Source: Saccharothrix espanaensis DSM 44229
Lineage (GTDB): Bacteria > Actinomycetota > Actinomycetes > Mycobacteriales > Pseudonocardiaceae
NCBI RefSeq assembly: GCF_000328705.1
Contig: NC_019673.1
Location: 5,828,001 to 5,892,000 of the forward strand
Reading direction: 5' to 3'
Length of the DNA stretch: 64,000 nucleotides
Positions 42,201 through 47,846 of the stretch are shown here, in pieces (position 1 is the stretch's first letter; each line of letters opens with the position of its first letter). Made by a program: the position numbers and the translations under genes. Under the pieces are notes generated by a model. The model did no database searches, had not been told where the DNA came from, and saw only the letters and a program-made list of their open reading frames with translations.

Positions 42201-43152
42201 TACACCCGCTGAGCACCCACGACGAGCCCGAGGGCAGGCCGGGCGTCTGCCGCAACCAGGTCGCCACACCGTCCTCGACCCGGAAGCCGAGCCCAGCGGC
42301 GACCACCAGCACCAGGGCCTGGACGAGCCGCCGCGGCACCCGGTCGCCCAACCGCCACCACGCCACCCCGTCGTCGCCGGAGTGCCGGAACAGCGCGGCC
42401 AGCCGGTGCAGGTCGCGGCGCACCACCGGGTCGGAGTCCTCCAGCAGGTGCCGGCCGATCGAGTCGGCGTCGGGGAACACCTCCCGGTCGACCAGCGCGG
42501 ACGGGTCGCTGGTCCCGCCGAGGTGCGCCCGCTCGAACAGGAACCTGTTGACCGGGTCGGCCAGCGCCGCGGCGACCGGGCCCGAGGGGTCCTCGCGGAC
42601 CGCCTCGGCCACCGAAGCCCACCGGAGGAGGCCGGCGTCCGGCGCGGGCGGGGTCAACTCCAGCACCGGGAACCGCTCGTCCGGCGGGATCGGCCTGCTG
42701 GTGAGCAGGACGGGGAACGGCAGCGCCGCAACCCCGTCCAGGAGCGATACCCGCAGCCCCGGGGCCAACTCGTCCACACCGTCGAGCACGGGGTGCACCA
42801 GGCCCGCGTCGACCACGGCGGCCGCCGCCTCGCGGTCGACCGGTCCGTCCCGCCACAACCGGTCGACCAGCCAGGCGCGCAGTGACGTGCCGGCCCTCCA
42901 CGTCGCCAGGTCGAACCCGACGGCCACCGGTCCGCCGGGTTCCCGCCGGCGCAGAACCTCGTCCTCGTAAGCCCGTGCCAGGGCCGTCTTCCCGGCACCG
43001 GGCTCCCCCACCACCAGTAACGACCGCGCGGCCCGCTCGATCACGACGTCGAGCGGCGGGGTGAACTCGGCGAGGAAGAGTTCCGCCTCGGTCTTGAGGT
43101 CGGCGGCCAACCGGTCGGCGTGCTGCGCCGGGCTCGACGTGACCTCGGACAT
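39229..43152 (-). CDS. Double NTPase: NACHT-like domain, membrane region, KAP P-loop domain
   Basis: Protein of 1307 residues with two nucleotide-binding modules. The N-terminal one is NACHT-like: Walker A VVGEPGAGKTALAR (47-60) and Walker B HPVLDGVDELAP. A long stretch with some eight hydrophobic spans follows (about 290-440 and 590-700). The second module has Walker A ISGPRGVGKSTVL (about 815-828) and Walker B SIVVCVDELDKIGS (about 1020), with two membrane spans inserted between them (WLLVSFAGALVALGAW; VIGAGAVVALVPIAVL). That insertion is the hallmark of KAP NTPases. It would be a large membrane-bound signalling ATPase. Fusion of both types is uncommon. The single ATG at 43152 has GGAGGGAG about 12 bp upstream. 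Confidence 0.85.
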   Translation of the reverse strand: MSEVTSSPAQHADRLAADLKTEAELFLAEFTPPLDVVIERAARSLLVVGEPGAGKTALARAYEDEVLRRREPGGPVAVGFDLATWRAGTSLRAWLVDRLWRDGPVDREAAAAVVDAGLVHPVLDGVDELAPGLRVSLLDGVAALPFPVLLTSRPIPPDERFPVLELTPPAPDAGLLRWASVAEAVREDPSGPVAAALADPVNRFLFERAHLGGTSDPSALVDREVFPDADSIGRHLLEDSDPVVRRDLHRLAALFRHSGDDGVAWWRLGDRVPRRLVQALVLVVAAGLGFRVEDGVATWLRQTPGLPSGSSWVLSGCIALMAGMVLMRASRPRPPRAVDMALLGSRLTGLAVIGVFLAAAGALVGPDQVWAGWAKWAGVGLVWLWAWAVTAEADESLMDAPDEVLERDTVVTALWALLWMLGLTVVLEAETMDEPLATFLMMAGVLLAASGSASFRYLVAWLPWDNRHVHEAVSTLARTPGLVRHEGGVYHPRTEAIRRALADKRFEQPGPHTDDSPALRVVELSTGLAEEACRRVDVRGLVDASTYRGFVDRIAEDVRAGTGVILASTSTARSRYVQAKDEYARVLLPLPLHQAVVLDMVVWIAAPVGWLAAIGMSTLGLFQGFGLAVLPGAGVVLGVAAVGLMVLLTQVVRGAVRAVALLTLAGVFGGAFTWLVTEIVGEPLELPREGVATALTLGVALAVLHRVTRTFRERTTGLSSDDPKRWPPDVVARARAARLAAVNAHREWIEALVERGVRPLVGLRLAAVAKRSYAVELPEGDVRRLGQVTDATQFVATGTSRHLADLMKAMSGGSIGISGPRGVGKSTVLAMFGKFGAEGGPNALRILEPAPTNYAPREFLVHLYRALCEEVLRGAGPPPPVRSRNWPWLLVSFAGALVALGAWQVERVADAAAWVPANWRALVIGAGAVVALVPIAVLRSRSVRSGRSEDELAREARRRLDGLQYLETTTLTRTITAKPPAVAEFGGSHARARAGQVKTFPELVGEFRDFLTRLARQPGASIVVCVDELDKIGSTEEAERFLNDIKAVFGVENCFFLVTVSDDALASYSRRSSTVRTAFDSAFDVVVGVRRFAVEDTRRLLVRRVARLPEPFVWLCHVLSGGLPRDLNRVVRELYVHYASTGRRDLAGLTRALVRSDLETVVDGLSSRLADRFDGFAVRLRRHLVEARRLDMTTTALRNYRALETPEGTADELLMVYEQLRAYLVYAATVLHVFCDRIDKVVAVLEDTEATEVESLALARAQLAGDPVSAVAYVEDWKRFELRAVARANGLRPAGPPVAGNVAGRPG

Positions 43153-43396
43153 CGTGCGTCACTCCCTCCACCGGACAGCGGTCGGACCGGTTCGGTGCGA
43201 CCGGCGGTCGGGGACGCTCGTCGAACCTCCCGGTGACACTTCGCGCGGAGGGCGTCGTTCGTTAACGGCCCGAGCGCACAGCGCCCTCCCGGTGAACAGG
43301 ACCGTCCCGTGTCAGGTCGGTGCCAGGTCGGTGCCAGGTCCGGCCGGCACCATCCCCGGCGCACGGGAGTACGGCGGCTCAAGAGGGGGAATCGGG

Positions 43397-43843
43397 ATGA
43401 AGTTCGCGCGGTCCGCGGTGGTGTTCGCCGCGGTGGTGCTCGGGCTGGTGGGTCTCGTCCCGTCGGCGACGGCGGGGGACGAGACCTGGCGGTTCGACAG
43501 CGAGTGGGACACCGGGTCGCTCGACCACAACCCCACCAACGGCGTGCACACGCGGTCGTGGAACGGCGGGCCCTGGCAGATCTGGGCGGTGAAGCGGTAC
43601 GGCGACGGCACGTTCCGGTTCATGAACACCGGGTCGCTGAGGTGCCTGGACAACAGCGAGCACGGCGTGCGCGGGTTCGGCTGCAACGACGGGTCGTGGC
43701 AGCGGTGGAAGGTCAACTCGTGGGGCGACGGCACCGTCGAGATCGTGAGCACGTGGAACAACCACTGCCTCGACAACAGCTGGGAAGGCATCCGCACGGT
43801 CGGCTGCAACGGCCTGGAGTACCAGCGGTGGAGGGTGCGCTAG
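43397..43843 (+). CDS. Secreted ricin-type beta-trefoil lectin
   Basis: Exported protein of 148 residues. The Sec signal peptide is FARSAVVFAAVVLGLVGLVP, ending near ATAGDE. The mature domain contains three repeats ending in the ricin-type QxW pattern: PWQIWAV, SWQRWKV and EYQRWRV. Cys pairs (RCLDN / GFGCND; HCLDN / TVGCNG) also recur at the spacing expected of a beta-trefoil. It probably binds carbohydrate outside the cell. The ATG at 43397 follows AGAGGGGG. No enzymatic domain is attached. It diverges from the NACHT-KAP gene across a 240-bp spacer. Confidence 0.82.
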   Translation: MKFARSAVVFAAVVLGLVGLVPSATAGDETWRFDSEWDTGSLDHNPTNGVHTRSWNGGPWQIWAVKRYGDGTFRFMNTGSLRCLDNSEHGVRGFGCNDGSWQRWKVNSWGDGTVEIVSTWNNHCLDNSWEGIRTVGCNGLEYQRWRVR

Positions 43844-43892
43844 CGCGGTGACCGCGGACGTCCGCCGGGTCCGGCCGGCCGGACCCGGCCGG

Positions 43893-44033
43893 TCAGTCCT
43901 GGTCCCCGGCTCCCTCTTCCCCGCCCTTCCGCTCGTCGACCGACGCGAACGGTCCCTCGGGCACGGGCGGGTTGGGCGCGTCCGACCACTTCGTCAGCGC
44001 GTCGAACACCGATTCCAGGAACTCGAAGACCAT
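43893..44033 (-). CDS. Small acidic peptide (46 aa)
   Basis: Leftward frame from the ATG at 44033: MVFEFLESVFDALTKWSDAP then NPPVPEGPFASVDERKGGEE and an acidic end GAGDQD. Codon third positions are almost all G or C, and GGGGGTGG lies upstream at ribosome-binding distance. It has an amphipathic helical start and a Pro-rich middle. It lies alone between the lectin gene and the ESX-type genes, in opposite orientation to both. No family is recognised. Confidence 0.45.
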   Translation of the reverse strand: MVFEFLESVFDALTKWSDAPNPPVPEGPFASVDERKGGEEGAGDQD

Positions 44034-44254
44034 GAGCACCACCCCCTGACAGCGATTGTGCCCGACTCCCGACGCTCACGACGGCGCGCCCGTCGCCGGG
44101 AGGATCTGTTGCGTGCCGGTGGACCACCGGCACGCCATCGTCCGGCCGCGCCGAGCCGTGACCACCCGGTCGGCCGATCACCCGCATACCCCGGACGGGT
44201 GACCTCGGAGATTTCCGGCCGGACCGGGCGGGGCGGTGGGTAGCGTCCCGTCCC

Positions 44255-44713
44255 GTGAGCGAGGGAACGGCCAGGGACCTCTTCTCCGGTGATCCGGCGG
44301 CGATCGAGGCCGGGCTGGACGACTGGGTCGCCGAGCTGGAGCGCAACGCCGAGCACTACCAGGAGCTGCAACGCCGGGTGGACGACGTGCGGCTCACCGC
44401 GACCAGCCCGAACGGGGCCGTCACCGTCACCGTGGACGCGTCCGGCGCGCTGGTCGACGCCACGTTCACGCCGAAGGTCCTCAACACCGCGCCGGAGGAG
44501 TTGGGCCGCCAGCTGATGGCCGCCGTCGGCCAGGCCCGAGCGCGGATCACCGACGAGGTCGGCCGGGCGGCCGCCGAGACGGTCGGCGGCGACGGGGCGC
44601 AGCGGATCACCGGCTACTACCGGGAGAAGTTCGGCGTCCCCGACGAACGGCCCGGACGCCGCGACCGGGCCGAGGACGTCGACGGCTCGGTCTACCACCA
44701 AGAGGGCTTCTGA
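44255..44713 (+). CDS. YbaB/EbfC-like protein, first gene of a type VII secretion toxin cassette
   Basis: Protein of 152 residues with a helix-strand-helix core of YbaB/EbfC type: a long coiled-coil helix (WVAELERNAEHYQELQRRVD), strands GAVTVTVDASGALVDATFTP, and a C-terminal helix. In actinobacteria such genes often precede WXG100/EspC-type genes of ESX substrates. The start is a GTG at 44255. Ten bases separate it from the next gene. It may act as a chaperone or structural partner of the substrates rather than a DNA-binding protein. Confidence 0.75.
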   Translation: MSEGTARDLFSGDPAAIEAGLDDWVAELERNAEHYQELQRRVDDVRLTATSPNGAVTVTVDASGALVDATFTPKVLNTAPEELGRQLMAAVGQARARITDEVGRAAAETVGGDGAQRITGYYREKFGVPDERPGRRDRAEDVDGSVYHQEGF

Positions 44714-44722
44714 GGGGGGACC

Positions 44723-45025
44723 GTGGGGTTCGAGGTCACGGCGGGCGACCTGCGCGCGCACGCCGACAAGGTCGAGGGGCACAGCGCCCTGCTCGGCCAG
44801 GCCGTCGAAGCGGCGGGCAGCGCGATGTCCGACGACACCTACGGCCGGATCTGCCGGTTCCTGCCCCCGGTCTTCAACGACCTGGAGGACGTCGCCCGCG
44901 ACGCGCTGGCGTCCGCGCGCACCGGCCTGTTCGCGATCGCGGCGAAACTGCGGGACACCGCCGCGACCTACGAGACCGAGGACGAGGCCGTGGGCCGCGG
45001 GTTCTCCGGGATCGCCCCCCGGTGA
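44723..45025 (+). CDS. EspC-like/WXG100-superfamily type VII secretion protein
   Basis: Helical-hairpin protein of 100 residues: GFEVTAGDLRAHADKVEGHS opens it, and LRDTAATYETEDEAVGRGFS closes it. The YxxxD/E secretion signal is present as YETED. This is the EspC/DUF2580-type pattern of small ESX substrates that pair with a larger partner. GTG start with GAGGGGGG upstream. Its stop overlaps the toxin start by four bases, so a stoichiometric partner role for secretion of the toxin is likely. Confidence 0.82.
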   Translation: MGFEVTAGDLRAHADKVEGHSALLGQAVEAAGSAMSDDTYGRICRFLPPVFNDLEDVARDALASARTGLFAIAAKLRDTAATYETEDEAVGRGFSGIAPR

Positions 45026-46296
45026 ACGACAACCCGCTCATCGCGCCGGTCCGGTCGTCGACCGAGTGGTACACCGGCATCGGGATCGCCGAGTCCGTCG
45101 CGGACCTGGTCTCGGGGATCAAGAACGGCGACTGGCTCGACATCGGGCTCGGCGGGCTCACCACCGGGCTGGAGGCGCTGAGCATCGTGGCGGACCCGCT
45201 GGGCTCCGTCGCCTCCAACGTGCTGTCGTTCGTCATAGAGCACGTCGCACCGCTCAAGGCCATGCTGGACGACCTGGCGGGCAACGCGGACGCCGTCGCC
45301 GCGCAGGCGGCCACGTGGCAGCGGATCTCCGGCGCGGTCGGCGAGGCGCGGACGGCGTTCGAGCGGGAGTCGGCGGCCGACACCGCCGGGTGGACCGGCC
45401 GGGCCGCCGACGCCTACCGGGCCCGCGCCGCCGACACCGCGGCCCTGCTCGGCGCGGCCGCCCAGGGCGCGGACGGGCTCGGCAGCGCCACCGAACTGGC
45501 CGGACTGGTGGTCGCGGTGGTCCGGGAGACCGTCCGCGACCTGATCGCCGACCTGGTCGGCCGGCTCGTGGTGTGGGCGGTGGAGGCGTTGACCGTCGTC
45601 GGCCTGCCGGTGGTCGCGGTGCAGGCCGCCACGGCGGCGGCCAAGTGGGGCGCCCGGATCGCACAGCTGGTGAAGAACCTGGTGCGCACCCTCCAGAAAC
45701 TCGTGCCGCTGCTGCGCAGGCTGAAGGACCTCTTCGCCAAGATCGGCCGCAAGCTCGACGAACTCGGCGGAGGTGGCGGGAAGAAGCCGCCCAAGGACCC
45801 GGACACACCGCCCGGATCGTCCGGTGATCCCTTCGACGACCTCCCCGAGGTCGAACGGGAGAAGCTCATCGACGAACTCGTCCGGGACAGCAACCCGAAC
45901 TTCCCGCTGAGCCGCGAGAACGCCGAGGCGATCCTGCGCGGCGGCCCTCCCGGCACCACCCCGGAGGTCGCCGGGCCGGGCGGCGAGGGCGCGGACGTGG
46001 TGTTCCGCGACGCCAACGGCGAGGTCGTCGGCCGGCGCGAGGCCAAGGCGTCCGACGGCACCTACGCCTCGTTCAACAGCGAACTCACCCACGCCACCAA
46101 GCAGGTGCAGCGCAACGGCGAGGTGTGGTTCCAGGTGCCGCCGGGCACCGACGCGCAGACGTGGGTCCGGCGGTGGCAGGGCCAGCGCCCCGGTGCCGGG
46201 CTCGACAAGTACACCGACGTCACGCTGGTCGTCCGGGATTCCAACGGGGTCGAAGTGGGTCGCTACAATCTCGGCGATCGCCTTCCGCCCCGGTGA
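45022..46296 (+). CDS. Type VII-secreted polymorphic toxin with C-terminal nuclease-like domain
   Basis: Protein of 424 residues. The N-terminal half is a helical LXG/WXG-type delivery domain with the turn AGWTGRAADAYRA and hydrophobic helices (AVEALTVVGLPVVAVQAATA). A Gly/Pro/Lys linker (GGGGGKKPPKDPDTPPGSSG) leads to a C-terminal domain of about 150 residues. Its core EGADVVFRDANGEVVGRREAK resembles the D...ExK metal site of restriction-endonuclease-fold toxins, so a nuclease is proposed. The GTG start is coupled to the EspC-like gene. The gene after it probably encodes immunity. Delivery class is firm; the nuclease call is inference. Confidence 0.75.
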   Translation: MNDNPLIAPVRSSTEWYTGIGIAESVADLVSGIKNGDWLDIGLGGLTTGLEALSIVADPLGSVASNVLSFVIEHVAPLKAMLDDLAGNADAVAAQAATWQRISGAVGEARTAFERESAADTAGWTGRAADAYRARAADTAALLGAAAQGADGLGSATELAGLVVAVVRETVRDLIADLVGRLVVWAVEALTVVGLPVVAVQAATAAAKWGARIAQLVKNLVRTLQKLVPLLRRLKDLFAKIGRKLDELGGGGGKKPPKDPDTPPGSSGDPFDDLPEVEREKLIDELVRDSNPNFPLSRENAEAILRGGPPGTTPEVAGPGGEGADVVFRDANGEVVGRREAKASDGTYASFNSELTHATKQVQRNGEVWFQVPPGTDAQTWVRRWQGQRPGAGLDKYTDVTLVVRDSNGVEVGRYNLGDRLPPR

Positions 46297-46313
46297 GCGA
46301 ACGAGGAGTGCGC

Positions 46314-46610
46314 GTGAGTGAATCGGCCTGGCTGCTCAGCGACCGGCACCGGGTGAAACTGGGCCTGGGCAAGCCCGTGCGGTCGCCGGACGGTTCGGTG
46401 GACCACTTCCACGACGGTTCGCAGAACTCCCGGAACTCCGACCTGACCCGCGCGCTGTGGAAGTTCCTCGCCGACTACGGCGACGGCCCGGTCCGGGTCG
46501 TGACCAGCTACCAGCCCGAGTTCACGGCGGTCGCCGAGTACCGCACCATCGGCGGTGACGCGCTCGACGACACCGACTTCCCCGAGTACCTGCGCGACTG
46601 GACCGGCTGA
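46314..46610 (+). CDS. Probable immunity protein (98 aa)
   Basis: Small cytoplasmic acidic protein starting 17 bp after the toxin gene. The GTG at 46314 follows GAGGAG; in-frame GTGs at 46293 and 46308 are alternatives. It reads WLLSDRHRVKLGLGKPVRSP and ends EYLRDWTG, with no signal peptide or membrane segment. Immunity is inferred purely from position immediately after the toxin gene, size and lack of other features; the family is not recognised. Confidence 0.6.
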   Translation: MSESAWLLSDRHRVKLGLGKPVRSPDGSVDHFHDGSQNSRNSDLTRALWKFLADYGDGPVRVVTSYQPEFTAVAEYRTIGGDALDDTDFPEYLRDWTG

Positions 46611-46659
46611 CCGGAGCGCCGAGCACGTCGGCTCGGCCGGCGGCCACGGTTCGCAGGTC

Positions 46660-46694
46660 GCGGTGCTGAGGTCGGCGGTGCTGAGGTCGGCGGT
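46660..46694 (+). repeat. 15-bp tandem repeat, about 2.3 copies
   Basis: The unit GCGGTGCTGAGGTCG occurs at 46660-46674 and 46675-46689, followed by a partial copy. It lies in the spacer after the presumptive immunity gene, and no coding role is apparent. Confidence 0.7.
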
Positions 46695-46715
46695 GCCGCA
46701 CTGGCTCGTGCGGCC

Positions 46716-47501
46716 TCACAGCTGGGATCTCAGCACGTCGATCTCGCAGCCTGGCGCGGACGGGTCGAAGCCGTGCTCGATCAGCCAGCGGACCGCCCGC
46801 AGGCTGCGCAACGACCACCACGCGCGGATCACGTCGAGGTCGACGTCGGCGCCGTAGCCGGCCACGACGTCGCCCAGGTGCTCCTGGTGCCCGAGCGTCA
46901 AGGTGGCGAGGTCGAACAGGGCATCGCCCTGGGCCGCCTCGGACCAGTCGATCACGCCGGTGGCCTCGTCACCGTCTACGAACACGTGGCTTGTCTGCAA
47001 ATCGCCATGCGTGAACACCGGTGTCCACGGCCGGAGCGCGGCCTCGGCGACCTGGCGGTTGCGCGTGACCAGCTCGGAGGGAAGGACGCCGGTCGTGATG
47101 AGCCACTCGCACTCGTGGTCGAGGTGCGACGTGATTTCGTCACGGCTCCGGCCGGGCCACGGCGGCAGCGGCGCGTCATGGAGCTTCCGCACGGCGGCAC
47201 CCGCCGCGACCCACGCCGCAGACGACGCGGTCGACGGCTCGCCGAGGCGACCGAGTGCCGTGCCCGGGAGGGCGGCGAGCGCGAGCACGGGCGGCTTTCG
47301 CCACAGGACTCGCGGAGTCGGGATCGGCGCCCTGGCCATCGCCTCGACCTCGACGTCGGTGCGCGTCTGATCAGCATCGACCTTCAGGAACACGTCGCCG
47401 ACGCGCAGGGTCGCGCAGTCGTGATGGGCGACGACGACCGCGACTTCCTCCACGTCGGCCAGTATCGCGGGGATCACCGCCGACGTCGCCGGATTTGGCA
47501 C
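46716..47501 (-). CDS. Aminoglycoside phosphotransferase (APH) superfamily protein
   Basis: Kinase-fold protein of 261 residues. The nucleotide-side motif is CATLRVGDVFLKVD, the catalytic loop is FTHGDLQTSHVFVDGD (usual Asn replaced by His) and the metal site GVIDWSEA. Such proteins include antibiotic and small-molecule kinases. The GTG at 47501 is taken as start because the sequence before it is Arg/Pro-rich and non-conserved. It converges on the immunity gene and has no functional partner nearby. Confidence 0.72.
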   Translation of the reverse strand: MPNPATSAVIPAILADVEEVAVVVAHHDCATLRVGDVFLKVDADQTRTDVEVEAMARAPIPTPRVLWRKPPVLALAALPGTALGRLGEPSTASSAAWVAAGAAVRKLHDAPLPPWPGRSRDEITSHLDHECEWLITTGVLPSELVTRNRQVAEAALRPWTPVFTHGDLQTSHVFVDGDEATGVIDWSEAAQGDALFDLATLTLGHQEHLGDVVAGYGADVDLDVIRAWWSLRSLRAVRWLIEHGFDPSAPGCEIDVLRSQL

Positions 47502-47846
47502 CGGCGACCGCGCGGCCGACACGTCCCGCTGTGCGCCGGCCCCGGTGCACGCCACCGACCGCTGACGGATCGAGCACCGCCCCGGTCCGCCGGGCCTCGG
47601 CACGGTGTCGCGCAGCGGCCGTTGCCAGGACCGACGTCATCACCGCGGTGGACCGCGTCGACCGCAAGTGGGGCGGCTGGTGCCGGAGAGCGGGTTCGGG
47701 CCTGGGACGGGGTGGGCAAGCGACACCGGGTCCTGCCGGCGGGTGGTAGTGCTCAAGCGATCTGCCCGGTGGTGATCCGGGCAGTCGTTCGGGTTTCCGG
47801 GGCGATGGCCGCGGGGTCGAGGCCGCGACAGGCGCACAGCGCCCGG
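47502..47846. other. Gap with no recognisable gene
   Basis: Between the start of the APH-type gene and the end of the leftward DUF4157 toxin gene. A leftward frame from an ATG at 47640 has acceptable codon use for about 50 residues, but it runs into the APH gene in another frame and resembles nothing I know. No strong hairpin is seen. Confidence 0.35.

Noticed and set aside
46660..46694. Tandem 15-mers as an origin-type iteron set
   Set aside because: Only about two copies, no nearby replication gene and no AT-rich element.
47640..47837. Leftward frames upstream of the APH-type gene
   Set aside because: Arg/Pro-rich composition or overlap with the APH gene in another frame, without motifs.
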